The notes under the pieces are model-generated. The model did no database searches and was not told the origin of the DNA. It saw only the letters and a program-made list of their open reading frames with translations. A DNA stretch of 64,000 nt from Lachnospiraceae bacterium (GTDB lineage Bacteria; Bacillota; Clostridia; Lachnospirales; Lachnospiraceae): contig JAILHT010000088.1 of assembly GCA_024695665.1 (NCBI GenBank), positions 17,024 to 81,023 on the forward strand, read 5' to 3'. Within the stretch, counting starts at the first letter, position 1. Each line of letters begins with the position of its first letter. A program made the position numbers and the translations under genes. Positions 50,981 to 60,748 of the stretch are shown in pieces.

Positions 50981-51010
50981 AATATACAAAAAAGGTTTGG
51001 GATATGTCAA
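50981..51010 (-). promoter_or_regulatory. Promoter of the small membrane protein/TPR gene pair
   Basis: On the minus strand TTGACA (51005-51010) and TATATT (50981-50986) are separated by 18 bases. Confidence 0.6.
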
Positions 51011-51154
51011 TTATATTCGTTAAAATCGCAATTTGAAAAAGTTGACAACTGTGTTAAAATAGCGATTGTATTTCGAGGGGGCGTATTTATCCGGATTTGA
51101 GCGGAACTTCTATTGGGATAAATGCAGCAAAGGGAACAGCCAACAGGAGGAATC

Positions 51155-52720
51155 ATGAAAAAATTTTTATTACCGATAATGGTATTTGCACTATGCGCAA
51201 TCGGAGTGACCGGAATGGATAGTGTTTTTGCTTCAGAGACGAGCGAAGATACCATACCGTCCACAGTATATATAGAAAATGTTGATGTCAGCGGAATGAC
51301 AGAGGAGCAGGCATACGACGCTATAGATGGCATAGTGGAGTCGCTTTCACAGACGGAGATAACACTTGCAACATCAGCCGGAAGCGTCACCGTGACAGCC
51401 GGAGACTTAGGACTCACGGTAGCAGATACGGATGTAGTGAAGGAAGCACTCACACTTGGAAAGAGCGGATCGCTTCTCACAAGATATCTCGCAAAAAAAG
51501 ATCTTGAGAATTCACCGAAGTATTATGAATTGTGCTTTACTTTGAATGAGAATCTTATCACAACGGCGATATCAGAAAACGAGGAATCTCTCACCACAGA
51601 GGCGATTGACAGCACATTAAAGAGAGAGGACGGCGTATTTACGGTTGTCGAGGGACAGAACGGAGTCGCTGTGAATTATTCGGAATCCGTTGCTGCGGTT
51701 ATAGATTATATCGAGAACGGATGGAGCAAGACCTCAGGAAGCGTCACATTGTCAGAGACAGTGGAGGAGCCACAGGGAACAGCAGAGGAACTCTCAAAAG
51801 TAAAAGATCTTCTCGGATCATACTCTACAGACTTCAGTTCATCGGCTGCGGGAAGATATAAAAACGTACAGAACGGTGCGGAGAAAATAAACGGAACAGT
51901 AATCTATCCGGGCGATCAGTTTTCGGTATATGAGACTGTAAGTCCGTTTGATGCGGAAAACGGATATGAGCTTGCAGGTTCCTATGAGAATGGAACAACG
52001 GTACAGACATACGGAGGAGGAATCTGTCAGGTATCCACAACACTTTACAATGCGGTAATACGAGCTGAGCTTCAGGTCGATGAGAGACATGAGCATTCTA
52101 TGATAGTATCTTATGTTAAACCATCCGCAGATGCTGCAATAGCCGGAACATACAAGGATATGAAGTTCACCAACAACACTGATGCACCGATATATATAGA
52201 AGGTTATACCAGCGGCGGAATCATCTACTTCAATATCTACGGTGAGGAGACAAGGGATGAAAACAGAGTTGTTTCCTTTGAGAGTGTGACAACAAGTCAG
52301 ACAGATGCAGGTGTGACTTTCCAGGCAACGGCAGATGCTGTAGGATATGTGGCAACGACTCAGTCGGCACATACAGGATATACGGCAGAACTTTACAAAG
52401 TAGTAACCGTTGACGGCGAGGAAGTGAGCCGTGAACTTTTCAATTCAAGTACATACAGAGCTTCAAACAAGATTATCTCGGTGGGAACAGCAACTGCTGA
52501 TCCGACTGCGGCAGCTCAGATAGCAGCCGCAATAGCGACAAATGACGAGGGCACGATAAGAGCGGTAGCTGCTTCACTTGCAGCAGGAGATACCGCATCA
52601 GCTCAGGGATCAATAGATGCGGCAGCAGCGGCAGCAGCAGCGGCAGCTGAGGCTGCTGCAGCACAGGCAGCTGCGGATGCGGCAGCGGCAGCACAGACGA
52701 CACCGGCAGAAAACCAGTAA
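51155..52720 (+). CDS. VanW family exported protein
   Basis: A 521-aa protein with a signal peptide (about 1-27, no lipobox). An N-terminal peptidoglycan-binding-4-like domain (VYIENVDVSGMTEEQAYDAI) comes next, then a VanW domain (GDQFSVYETVSPFDAENGYELAG, YGGGICQVSTTLYNAVIRAEL). It ends in an Ala-rich tail of about 60 residues with almost only Ala, Glu and Gln. VanW function is not known; the name comes from vancomycin gene clusters but these proteins are common in Clostridia and do not indicate resistance. CAGGAGG before ATG 51155 decides the start. Confidence 0.85.
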   Translation: MKKFLLPIMVFALCAIGVTGMDSVFASETSEDTIPSTVYIENVDVSGMTEEQAYDAIDGIVESLSQTEITLATSAGSVTVTAGDLGLTVADTDVVKEALTLGKSGSLLTRYLAKKDLENSPKYYELCFTLNENLITTAISENEESLTTEAIDSTLKREDGVFTVVEGQNGVAVNYSESVAAVIDYIENGWSKTSGSVTLSETVEEPQGTAEELSKVKDLLGSYSTDFSSSAAGRYKNVQNGAEKINGTVIYPGDQFSVYETVSPFDAENGYELAGSYENGTTVQTYGGGICQVSTTLYNAVIRAELQVDERHEHSMIVSYVKPSADAAIAGTYKDMKFTNNTDAPIYIEGYTSGGIIYFNIYGEETRDENRVVSFESVTTSQTDAGVTFQATADAVGYVATTQSAHTGYTAELYKVVTVDGEEVSRELFNSSTYRASNKIISVGTATADPTAAAQIAAAIATNDEGTIRAVAASLAAGDTASAQGSIDAAAAAAAAAAEAAAAQAAADAAAAAQTTPAENQ

Positions 52721-52743
52721 GGGCACAATGATTAAAAAAACGT

Positions 52744-52779
52744 CGGAATGCAATAAATTAAATGCATTCCGGCTTTTTT
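52744..52779 (+). terminator. Terminator after the VanW gene
   Basis: CGGAATGCA (52744-52752) pairs with TGCATTCCG (52763-52771) around an AT-rich 10-base loop, then GC and a T-run. Confidence 0.85.
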
Positions 52780-52821
52780 ATAGTATAATGATAAATATTA
52801 TAAATACACACAGAGGTTACC

Positions 52822-54276
52822 ATGACATACAGTGAGTTTATGAAAAATAACAGAATAAGAATGAATCGGACCATGAACCATGTTATATGGATCTGTCTTA
52901 TCGCGGCGCCGATTTTATTTTTCTGCAATTTGATAGGCTTGTGGACTGAGATTTCTTATTTCAGTTTAGGAGCATTGTTTTGTCTGAATCTCATAATAGC
53001 CATTGTAGACACATTTATGATAAAGAGATGGCCGACGTCGATTGTGGCCAGCATTATCGGGTTTGTTGCAATTGATATGGTATTGGTATATCTGGCGGCG
53101 AACAAGCTTGGAATATATATGATGTTCTATTTTGTGCCGCTTTTAAGTCTGGTTTTCATAGACCAGAACCTTTATATAATAGCCTGCATATGGACTTACA
53201 TAATGATGTTCATATCGACATGGAACATCGCGGAATATCACGCCCATGTAAGAATTGATTACGATGAACCTATTGTCTGGTTTATAAGTTATCTGAGCGG
53301 ATGTACGATTGAGATGCTTATCATGTTTATCACGGGACTTGCCATATGCAGATTTATGCAGCGCTATTTTATGGAAAAATATGATGATGAGCAGATACTT
53401 CAAAATCAGATTCGTCTTATCAAGTCCATGAATGCGATATATGAGCTTATCATCTTGATAGATTACAAGGAGAACAAGCTCACCTATGTATCAAAAGACA
53501 GCAGAAAGGAATATACTCCTGACAAGCTTGATGATATTCTCTGGGATATGTCGGAGCATATCGTAGAGGAGGATGAGAGACTTTTTAGGATATTCACAAA
53601 TATGCACTCGCTTCGTGGAAGGTTGAGTGGAAGGGACATTCTTACGGCTGAGTTCAGGGATGTCGAAAAAGGATGGATGAGAGGTCGTTTCATGTGCCTT
53701 AAAAAAGGCAGTGATGGTCTGCCTGAACAGATAGTATTCACACTTCATGATATAGATGAAGAGAAGAAGGAGATAGAGGCTTTCGAGAGAGAATTAAAGG
53801 CAGAGCATGTCGTGGACTTCAGCGACAGAAAACTGCTCAGAGAAGATATCTTTATGAGATACGATGGCAAGAAGATTGAGAATATGGCAGTATTTGTTGT
53901 CGATCTCAATGAACTCAAGGAAGTCAATACAAAACTCGGAACGGAAGCGGGGGACTCTTACATAAAAGGAGTTCATGATGCGATAGAGAGAGCCTTCGAT
54001 AAGAAAGGAAACGTCTTCAGGGTCGGAGGCGACGAGTATCTAGCTGTCACTGAGACAGATGAGTCTGCAAAAGATATAGCGGACAAGATCAAGAGTATCT
54101 GTCTTAAGAATGATAAGAATAAGGAATTTGATTTTTCCGTGTCGGTAGGTTACGCTTCGGTGAGAGAAAACATCGGATGCGATATCAGAAAACTTACGGA
54201 CATTGCAGACGATATGTTGTATTATGAGAAGACAAAGTTTTATTCAAATCCGATTTACGACAGAAGAAAAGGATAG
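52822..54276 (+). CDS. Membrane-bound diguanylate cyclase (GGDEF domain)
   Basis: A 484-aa protein: an N-terminal membrane region with about six helices (residues 20-200), a PAS-like linker (about 205-320), and a GGDEF domain (about 330-480). The signature reads GGDEY (about 402-406) instead of GGDEF, and the RxxD inhibitory site is not at its usual position five residues before. It is predicted to make cyclic di-GMP in response to an unknown signal. GAGG precedes the ATG. It is followed by the HypE-like gene after 12 bases. Confidence 0.85.
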   Translation: MTYSEFMKNNRIRMNRTMNHVIWICLIAAPILFFCNLIGLWTEISYFSLGALFCLNLIIAIVDTFMIKRWPTSIVASIIGFVAIDMVLVYLAANKLGIYMMFYFVPLLSLVFIDQNLYIIACIWTYIMMFISTWNIAEYHAHVRIDYDEPIVWFISYLSGCTIEMLIMFITGLAICRFMQRYFMEKYDDEQILQNQIRLIKSMNAIYELIILIDYKENKLTYVSKDSRKEYTPDKLDDILWDMSEHIVEEDERLFRIFTNMHSLRGRLSGRDILTAEFRDVEKGWMRGRFMCLKKGSDGLPEQIVFTLHDIDEEKKEIEAFERELKAEHVVDFSDRKLLREDIFMRYDGKKIENMAVFVVDLNELKEVNTKLGTEAGDSYIKGVHDAIERAFDKKGNVFRVGGDEYLAVTETDESAKDIADKIKSICLKNDKNKEFDFSVSVGYASVRENIGCDIRKLTDIADDMLYYEKTKFYSNPIYDRRKG

Positions 54277-54288
54277 TTTGATATAATA

Positions 54289-55284
54289 ATGAAAGTCGGG
54301 AAGGCAGAAGAAAAAGTATATAAAAGATCGATAGAGATATATCTTCCGACGGCAAATGAGAGATTGGCAAAAAAACCGTCTACGGGAAGGGATGCTTCAG
54401 CGATAAAAAGTGATTTTTTTGGCGGAGGGAATATTCTCTCTGCCAGTTCCACATTTATCGGTAAAGGAGAGCAGACTGCGAAATGGGCGCTTGCCGGAGC
54501 CGTAAACAATATACTTGCATCGGGTGGAGAGCCGATAGGTGTCAGTCTTATGATAACCATGCCAAAAAAACTCAGAGAGATAAAGCTTAAAGGCATAATG
54601 AGCGCTTTTGGCGAGGAGTGTGAAAAATTAAATCTGGCGATCATCGGTGGACATACACAGGTGAGCGAGGCTGTAAACGAGCCTGTGATTTCAGTGAATG
54701 CCATAGGAAGAGAAATATATAGTCAAAAAGAAATCAAGCCGGGGATGGATATAGTTATGTCCGGATATGCGGGTGCGGCCGGAACAGCCATAATTGCAGC
54801 ACAGCATGAGAGCAAACTAAAGGAGAGATTTCCGGAAAAATTTGTCGAGAGTGCGATGACGCTTGAAAAATACAAATATGTAAAAGCGGCGGTCGCAGTC
54901 GCGGGGAAGTCTGATGCTTACCCAATGCATGACGGCGGACAGGGAGGAATCTTTGGCGCGCTGTGGGAGATGGCAACGGGATCTTGTGTCGGACTTGAAA
55001 TTGAGATGAGAAAAATACTGTTTAGGCAGGAGACCATAGAGATATCTGAATTTTTTGATATCAATCCTTATGAGCTTTTTTCCCAAGGAGTCATCCTGTT
55101 TGCCTGCGAGAACGGAGTGGCTTTAAAGGACGAGCTTCTGGCAGCAGGAATAGAGGCGGAGGTTATAGGAAGAACCACAGCCTCAAACGACAGAGTGATA
55201 ATAAACGGAGAAGAGAGACGTTTTTTGGAGCCTGCGAAAAGCGATCAGTTGTTTGTTTTAGAAGGGACCACAAACTCCGATTGA
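54289..55284 (+). CDS. AIR synthase-related protein (HypE paralogue)
   Basis: A 331-aa ATP-binding protein of the PurM/HypE/ThiL superfamily. GKGEQTAKWALAGAVNNILASGGEPIGVSL and the Gly-rich MHDGGQGGIFGALWE loop are of the superfamily type. It lacks the C-terminal PRIC of true HypE, so it cannot perform the HypE cyanation chemistry. Function unknown; annotation as a hydrogenase factor would be by homology only. Confidence 0.75.
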   Translation: MKVGKAEEKVYKRSIEIYLPTANERLAKKPSTGRDASAIKSDFFGGGNILSASSTFIGKGEQTAKWALAGAVNNILASGGEPIGVSLMITMPKKLREIKLKGIMSAFGEECEKLNLAIIGGHTQVSEAVNEPVISVNAIGREIYSQKEIKPGMDIVMSGYAGAAGTAIIAAQHESKLKERFPEKFVESAMTLEKYKYVKAAVAVAGKSDAYPMHDGGQGGIFGALWEMATGSCVGLEIEMRKILFRQETIEISEFFDINPYELFSQGVILFACENGVALKDELLAAGIEAEVIGRTTASNDRVIINGEERRFLEPAKSDQLFVLEGTTNSD

Positions 55285-55354
55285 AATAAACGTTAAGCTT
55301 TTGATGCGCAGGGACTATGGTGCCCGATTTAAAAAAAATTGAGAGGATAGAAAA

Positions 55355-55837
55355 ATGAGAGAGAAAATTTTGACCTTCATTGAAAAGAACAGCAGAATAG
55401 ATTTGGAAGAGCTGGCCATAATCTTGGGTGTTGACAAAATCACTGTAATGAATGAGCTTGAAGCCATGGAGAGCGAGCATATCATCTGTGGATATCACAC
55501 CTTGATAAATTGGGAGAAGGCCGGTGTTGAGAGAGTAACCGCGCTTATTGAGGTCCGCGTGACTCCGCAGAGAGGAATGGGATTCGATAAGTTTGCGGAG
55601 AGAATCGTAAACTATCCTGAGGTGGATTCGGTTTATCTTATCTCCGGAGGATTTGATTTTATGGTAACTTTGAGCGGAAAGACTTTGAGAGAAGTATCAA
55701 GCTTCGTATCGGACAAGCTCTCTCCGCTTGAGACTGTATTGTCAACAAAGACAAACTTCATATTAAAGAAATACAAAGATCACGGAACTGTGATGGGGGA
55801 GCCTACAAAAGATGAAAGGATGAAGATTGTACCATGA
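55355..55837 (+). CDS. Lrp/AsnC family transcriptional regulator
   Basis: A 160-aa protein with the N-terminal winged helix (about 1-55; DLEELAIILGVDKITVMNELEAME) and a RAM ligand-binding domain (about 65-140; TALIEVRVTPQRGMGFDKFAERI). It overlaps the aminotransferase gene by four bases (ATGA), so it probably senses an amino acid made or used by that enzyme. Confidence 0.9.
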   Translation: MREKILTFIEKNSRIDLEELAIILGVDKITVMNELEAMESEHIICGYHTLINWEKAGVERVTALIEVRVTPQRGMGFDKFAERIVNYPEVDSVYLISGGFDFMVTLSGKTLREVSSFVSDKLSPLETVLSTKTNFILKKYKDHGTVMGEPTKDERMKIVP

Positions 55838-57012
55838 GAAATCCGTTATCAAAACAAATAGTAGAGATTCAGCCATCCGGAATTCGTAAGTTTTTCGATA
55901 TTGTAAGCGAGATGGAAGATGCCATATCCCTCGGTGTAGGCGAACCGGATTTTGACACACCGTGGCACATAAGAGACGAGGGAATATATTCTCTTGAAAA
56001 GGGAAGAACCTTTTATACATCAAATGCAGGTCTAAAAGAACTTAAGGTTGAGATATGCAATTATCTCGAGAGAAAATACAATCTCAAATATGATTACAAC
56101 AGTGAGACGATAGTTACGGTCGGAGGTAGTGAGGCTATAGATGTGGCACTCAGAGCAATGCTGGATCCCGGGGATGAAGTTTTGATCCCTCAGCCGAGCT
56201 ATGTCTCGTACGAACCGTGCGCAATCCTTGCGGGAGGAAAGCCTGTCATAATCGAACTCAAGGAAGAGAATGAGTTCAGACTTACTGCAGAACAGCTCGA
56301 GAATGCGATAACCGAGAAGACAAAGATATTGATTTTGCCGTTCCCGAACAATCCTACTGGTTCGATAATGTCAAAAACCGATCTTGAAGCGATAGCAAAG
56401 GTAGTTATAGATCATGACATTTTCGTGCTCAGTGACGAGATATATTCGGAGCTCACCTACGGTGAGGAGAAGCACGTACCGGTTGCAACCATACCGGGAA
56501 TGCAGGAGAGAACAATCACGATAAACGGATTCTCCAAGGCATATGCTATGACAGGATGGAGACTCGGATACGCATGCGGACCGAAGGAAATCATAAGTCA
56601 GATGATAAAGATTCACCAGTTTGCCATAATGTGTGCGCCTACTACCAGCCAATATGCTGCGGTAGAGGCACTTAAAAACGGAGACGGAGACGTTGAGACC
56701 ATGCGTGAAGAGTATGACGGAAGAAGACGTTACCTGCTTCACAGACTGAACAAAATGGGATTGCCTACTTTTGAGGCAAAGGGTGCATTCTATGTATTCC
56801 CTTGTATAAAACATCTCAATATGACTTCCGACGAATTTGCGGAGAAGCTTCTTCGCACCGCAAAGGTTGCCGTGGTTCCGGGAACCGCGTTCGGAAGATG
56901 CGGCGAAGGATTTTTGAGAATCTCCTATGCATACTCTCTCGATGATTTGAGGGAAGCGCTTGATCGTATAGAGGTATTTTTGAATGATTTAAATGCCGGA
57001 AAGGTAAAATAA
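55834..57012 (+). CDS. Class I/II pyridoxal-phosphate aminotransferase
   Basis: A 392-aa aminotransferase of the AspC/AlaT-like fold-type I family. PNNPTG, the Asp/Tyr of LSDEIYSEL, the PLP lysine in TINGFSKAYAMTGWRLGY and the substrate Arg in FLRISYAYS are all present. It may act on aspartate, alanine or aromatic substrates; the precise one cannot be told. It is coupled to the Lrp regulator upstream and to trmL downstream (TAATG overlap). Confidence 0.9.
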   Translation: MRNPLSKQIVEIQPSGIRKFFDIVSEMEDAISLGVGEPDFDTPWHIRDEGIYSLEKGRTFYTSNAGLKELKVEICNYLERKYNLKYDYNSETIVTVGGSEAIDVALRAMLDPGDEVLIPQPSYVSYEPCAILAGGKPVIIELKEENEFRLTAEQLENAITEKTKILILPFPNNPTGSIMSKTDLEAIAKVVIDHDIFVLSDEIYSELTYGEEKHVPVATIPGMQERTITINGFSKAYAMTGWRLGYACGPKEIISQMIKIHQFAIMCAPTTSQYAAVEALKNGDGDVETMREEYDGRRRYLLHRLNKMGLPTFEAKGAFYVFPCIKHLNMTSDEFAEKLLRTAKVAVVPGTAFGRCGEGFLRISYAYSLDDLREALDRIEVFLNDLNAGKVK

Positions 57013-57506
57013 TGCTCAATATAGTCTTACATGAGCCTGAAATTCCGGCAAATACGGGAAATATCGGAAGGACCTGTGTGGCTACGGGCACCAGGCTCCA
57101 TCTGATAGAACCGTTGGGATTCAGGCTTAACGAAAAAAATTTGAAGAGGGCCGGTATGGATTACTGGTCGCATTTGGATGTCACGAGATATATAGACTGG
57201 AATGATTTCCTTGAAAGAAATCCAAACGCCAAGATATATATGGCGACGACAAAGGGTAAACACGTCTATACCGACGTGAAGTATGAGGATGACTGTTATA
57301 TAATGTTCGGAAAAGAGAGCGCGGGTATACCGGAGGAGATTCTCATAGAGCATCCGGATGAGTGTATAAGGATTCCGATGATCGGGGAGACAAGATCTCT
57401 CAACCTGTCAAACTCGGTCGCAATAGTGTTGTATGAAGCGTTAAGGCAAAATGGATTTGAGTCCATGAAGCTTGCGGGAGAACTGCATCACCTTAAATGG
57501 AAATAG
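57012..57506 (+). CDS. trmL: tRNA (cytidine/uridine-34-2'-O)-methyltransferase
   Basis: A 164-aa SPOUT methyltransferase with the family motifs PEIPANTGNIGRTC, FGKESAGIPEEIL and IPMIGETRSLNLSNSVAIVLYEALRQ. It methylates the wobble position of tRNA-Leu isoacceptors using SAM. It is co-transcribed with the aminotransferase, with no apparent functional link. Confidence 0.93.
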   Translation: MLNIVLHEPEIPANTGNIGRTCVATGTRLHLIEPLGFRLNEKNLKRAGMDYWSHLDVTRYIDWNDFLERNPNAKIYMATTKGKHVYTDVKYEDDCYIMFGKESAGIPEEILIEHPDECIRIPMIGETRSLNLSNSVAIVLYEALRQNGFESMKLAGELHHLKWK

Positions 57507-57523
57507 GATTTAGAGAATAAGTT

Positions 57524-58375
57524 ATGAGTATAGTAAAAGCAAAAGAGCTTGTACATGAATATATAAGAAGAGACGAGGAAGGCAATGTGGAGATGATCCA
57601 GACTGCCTTGGATCATGTGAATATAGATATAGAGGAAGGATCGTTTGTGGCTGTTTTGGGGCATAACGGTTCCGGAAAATCCACCTTCGCCAAGCATGTA
57701 AATGTGCTTCTAAAGCCCACCGAGGGAACGATGTGGGTGGACGGTAAGGATATTTCAAATCCTATATTCACATATCCGATAAGACGTGAAGCCGGAATGG
57801 TGTTTCAGAATCCTGACAACCAGATTGTGGCGAGTGTGGTTGAGGAGGACGTCGGATTCGGACCGGAAAACATAGGAGTGGAGCCGGACGAGATATGGAG
57901 AAGAGTGGAAGAAAGCCTAAAATCCGTCGGTATGTTAAAATACAGAAATCACTCTCCAAATAAACTCTCCGGAGGCCAGAAGCAGAGGGTGGCCATAGCC
58001 GGCGTAATGGCTATGCAGCCAAAATGCATCATTCTTGACGAACCTACGGCAATGCTCGACCCGAACGGGCGAAAGGAAGTGCTCGAAGCCGTTCATGAAC
58101 TCAACAGAAAAAAAGGTGTAACCGTTATTTTGATCACGCACTACATGGAGGAAGTGGTGGACGCGGACAGAGTGTTTGTCATGGACTCCGGAAAAGTTGT
58201 CATGGACGGAACACCGAGAGAGATATTCACCAGGGTGGAGGAACTCAAGGAGCACAGACTTGACGTTCCGCAGATTACGCTTTTAGCATATGAACTCAAA
58301 AAAAGCGGACTTGATATACCTGATGGAATACTTACCAGAGAGGAACTTACAGAGGCATTATGTCGATTATCTTAG
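57524..58375 (+). CDS. ecfA1: ECF transporter ATPase EcfA1
   Basis: A 283-aa ABC ATPase. Walker A is GHNGSGKS, the signature is LSGGQKQR, and Walker B is [12 protein letters not shown]. It also has the Q-loop [10 protein letters not shown] and the switch ITHYM. It is one of the two ATPases of the energy-coupling module. It overlaps ecfA2 by 16 bases. Confidence 0.92.
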   Translation: MSIVKAKELVHEYIRRDEEGNVEMIQTALDHVNIDIEEGSFVAVLGHNGSGKSTFAKHVNVLLKPTEGTMWVDGKDISNPIFTYPIRREAGMVFQNPDNQIVASVVEEDVGFGPENIGVEPDEIWRRVEESLKSVGMLKYRNHSPNKLSGGQKQRVAIAGVMAMQPKCIILDEPTAMLDPNGRKEVLEAVHELNRKKGVTVILITHYMEEVVDADRVFVMDSGKVVMDGTPREIFTRVEELKEHRLDVPQITLLAYELKKSGLDIPDGILTREELTEALCRLS

Positions 58376-59205
58376 ATCATGTAAATTATACATACAGCAG
58401 TGGAACCGCATATGAGATACAGGCTTTGAAGGATATCAATATCCAGATAGAAGACGGTCAGTTTATCGGTATCATAGGACATACCGGTTCGGGAAAATCC
58501 ACGCTCATACAGCATATGAACGGACTTGTGAAGGCAACTTCCGGTGCGATATATTTTAACGGACAGGATATCTACGACGAGGATTTTGACCTGAGGAATT
58601 TAAGAACCAAGGTCGGTCTTGTCTTCCAATATCCGGAGCACCAGCTTTTTGAGACCACAATATTTGACGATGTAAGTTTTGGCCCGAAGAATCAGGGACT
58701 CACAAAAGACGAGGCAGGACTAAGAGCATTTGAGGCATTAAAGATGGTGGGACTCGATGAGTCGCTCTATTATCAGTCACCGTTTGACCTCTCCGGAGGA
58801 CAGAAGAGACGAGTTGCTATAGCGGGTGTTCTTGCGATGCGACCGGAGATGATCATTCTCGATGAGCCTACGGCAGGTCTTGATCCTAAAGGCAGAGACG
58901 AGATATTGGATCTTATCTCTAAGATGCATGACGAGAAGAACATCACGATTGTGTTGGTTTCTCACAGCATGGAAGATGTCGCGAAATATGTGCAGAGAAT
59001 AATTGTTATGAACGACGGCAGTGTTATGTTTGACGACTGTCCGTCAGAAGTTTTTAAACATTATAAGGAACTTGAGGCAGCAGGTCTTGCCGCACCGCAG
59101 GTGACATATCTGATGCATGAACTCAAGGAGAGAGGAATAGATGTGGATACGGAAGCCACAACAGTAGAGGAAGCCAAAAGGAGTATACTTAAAGCATTAT
59201 GTTAA
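58360..59205 (+). CDS. ecfA2: ECF transporter ATPase EcfA2
   Basis: A 281-aa ABC ATPase. Walker A is GHTGSGKS, the signature is LSGGQKRR, and Walker B is [12 protein letters not shown]. It has the [13 protein letters not shown] loop typical of EcfA' subunits. It pairs with EcfA1 and overlaps ecfT by seven bases. Confidence 0.92.
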   Translation: MSIILDHVNYTYSSGTAYEIQALKDINIQIEDGQFIGIIGHTGSGKSTLIQHMNGLVKATSGAIYFNGQDIYDEDFDLRNLRTKVGLVFQYPEHQLFETTIFDDVSFGPKNQGLTKDEAGLRAFEALKMVGLDESLYYQSPFDLSGGQKRRVAIAGVLAMRPEMIILDEPTAGLDPKGRDEILDLISKMHDEKNITIVLVSHSMEDVAKYVQRIIVMNDGSVMFDDCPSEVFKHYKELEAAGLAAPQVTYLMHELKERGIDVDTEATTVEEAKRSILKALC

Positions 59206-60005
59206 GAGATATTACATTAGGACAATATTATCCGGCGGATTCCGTAATACACAAATTGGACCCGAGAGTAAAGTTGGTCGGAACACTTGTATATATAGTA
59301 AGTTTGTTTTTGTTTAAAGGACCGGTAGGTTTTTTGGTTATAACAGCCTTTTTGGCTCTATCCATAAAACTCTCAAAAGTACCATTTTTGTACATGGTAA
59401 AAGGCCTTAAGGCAATAATGATCCTTATGATCATAACAGCATTGTTCAATCTATTTCTGACACCAGGGGAGACTCCGATATTCACGCTCGGACCGCTCAA
59501 GATGTATCCTGAGGGAGTAAAGACTGCCATATTTATGCTCATAAGACTGAGTTATCTCATAGTGGGAACCTCGGTTATGACACTTACAACCACGCCGAAT
59601 CAGCTCACCGACGGACTTGAAAAGGGACTTATGCCGTTATCTGTTATAGGAGTACCTGTTCACGCGATAGCGATGATGATGTCTATAGCGCTCCGTTTTA
59701 TCCCTATTCTCATAGAGGAGACGGATCTTATAATGAAAGCGCAGATGGCAAGAGGTGCGGATTTTGAGACCGGAGGAATAATAAAGAAGGCGAAAAACAT
59801 GGTACCTTTGCTTGTCCCATTGTTTGTGTCGGCGTTCAGGAGAGCAGACGATCTCGCAATGGCGATGGAGGCCAGATGTTATACCGGCGGAAAAGGCCGT
59901 ACCAAGATGAAACCGCTCAAATATTCAGGAAATGATGCAAGAGCATATCTGCTGACTTTTGTATTTTTGGCAGTGGTTATAGTTCTTAGAATATACAATT
60001 TGTAA
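59199..60005 (+). CDS. ecfT: ECF transporter transmembrane subunit EcfT
   Basis: A 268-aa membrane protein with about five to six helices. The coupling helices carry the Ala-Arg-Gly motif as AQMARGADFE and a related AMEARCYTGG. It binds different S components in turn (group II ECF). No S component is encoded here; the candidate B12 S component at 18.5 kb is one possible client. Confidence 0.92.
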   Translation: MLRDITLGQYYPADSVIHKLDPRVKLVGTLVYIVSLFLFKGPVGFLVITAFLALSIKLSKVPFLYMVKGLKAIMILMIITALFNLFLTPGETPIFTLGPLKMYPEGVKTAIFMLIRLSYLIVGTSVMTLTTTPNQLTDGLEKGLMPLSVIGVPVHAIAMMMSIALRFIPILIEETDLIMKAQMARGADFETGGIIKKAKNMVPLLVPLFVSAFRRADDLAMAMEARCYTGGKGRTKMKPLKYSGNDARAYLLTFVFLAVVIVLRIYNL

Positions 60006-60007
60006 AT

Positions 60008-60748
60008 ATGAAAAGAGTAAAACTTGTTGTTGCCTATGACGGCACGGATTATCACGGCTGGCAGGTACAGCCGAACGGAATATCGATAGAGGAGGTTTTG
60101 AACAAAAACCTAAGTGAACTTCTCGGGGAAAAAATAGAGGTGATAGGCGCTAGCAGAACCGATGCCGGAGTGCATTCTCTCGGCAATGTTGCCGTATTTG
60201 ACACGAATCACAGGATGCCCGCGGAGAAAATATCATATGCTATGAACCAGAGACTGCCTGAGGATATAGTGGTGGTCGATTCCTGTGAGGTAAAAGGAGA
60301 TTTTCACCCGAGAAAATGCGAGAGCAGGAAAACATATGAGTACAGGATTTTGAACAGGGAGTTTCCTGATCCTACAAGAAGAAGGGATACTCATTTTTGC
60401 TACAGAGATCTCGATGTGGAGAAGATGAGAAAAGCAGGTTCATATCTTGTCGGAAAACATGATTTTACCAGTTTTTGTTCCTCTCATGCCGAAGTGGGAC
60501 TTTCGAAAGTCAGATTTTTGTACAGCGTTTCCGTGAAAAAAGAAGATGACATAATAAAAATCCGCCTGACAGGATCGGGATTTTTATACAATATGGTAAG
60601 AATAATTGCAGGAACCTTGATGCAAGTCGGAATGGGAGATATTGAGCCCGAGCAGATGCCGATAATATTGGCCAGACGCGATAGGGTTTACGCCGGACCT
60701 ACGGCACCTGCAAAAGGACTTACGATGATAGGAATAGAATACTTATAG
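60008..60748 (+). CDS. truA: tRNA pseudouridine synthase A
   Basis: A 246-aa enzyme that makes pseudouridine at positions 38-40 of tRNA. The catalytic Asp is in GASRTDAGVHSLGN (about residue 50). YDGTDYHGWQ and GSGFLYNMVRIIAGTLMQVG are canonical. The gene order ecfA1-ecfA2-ecfT-truA-rplM-rpsI is a well-known Firmicutes arrangement; here degV and a TetR gene are inserted between truA and rplM. Confidence 0.96.
   Translation: MKRVKLVVAYDGTDYHGWQVQPNGISIEEVLNKNLSELLGEKIEVIGASRTDAGVHSLGNVAVFDTNHRMPAEKISYAMNQRLPEDIVVVDSCEVKGDFHPRKCESRKTYEYRILNREFPDPTRRRDTHFCYRDLDVEKMRKAGSYLVGKHDFTSFCSSHAEVGLSKVRFLYSVSVKKEDDIIKIRLTGSGFLYNMVRIIAGTLMQVGMGDIEPEQMPIILARRDRVYAGPTAPAKGLTMIGIEYL

Noticed and set aside
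52616..52700. GCAGC-rich repeats as a possible CRISPR or structural repeat
   Set aside because: They are in frame and code for the Ala-rich tail of the VanW protein; no spacer structure.
51155..52720. VanW protein as a vancomycin-resistance gene
   Set aside because: VanW proteins are widespread in Clostridia and no vanHAX-type genes are present.
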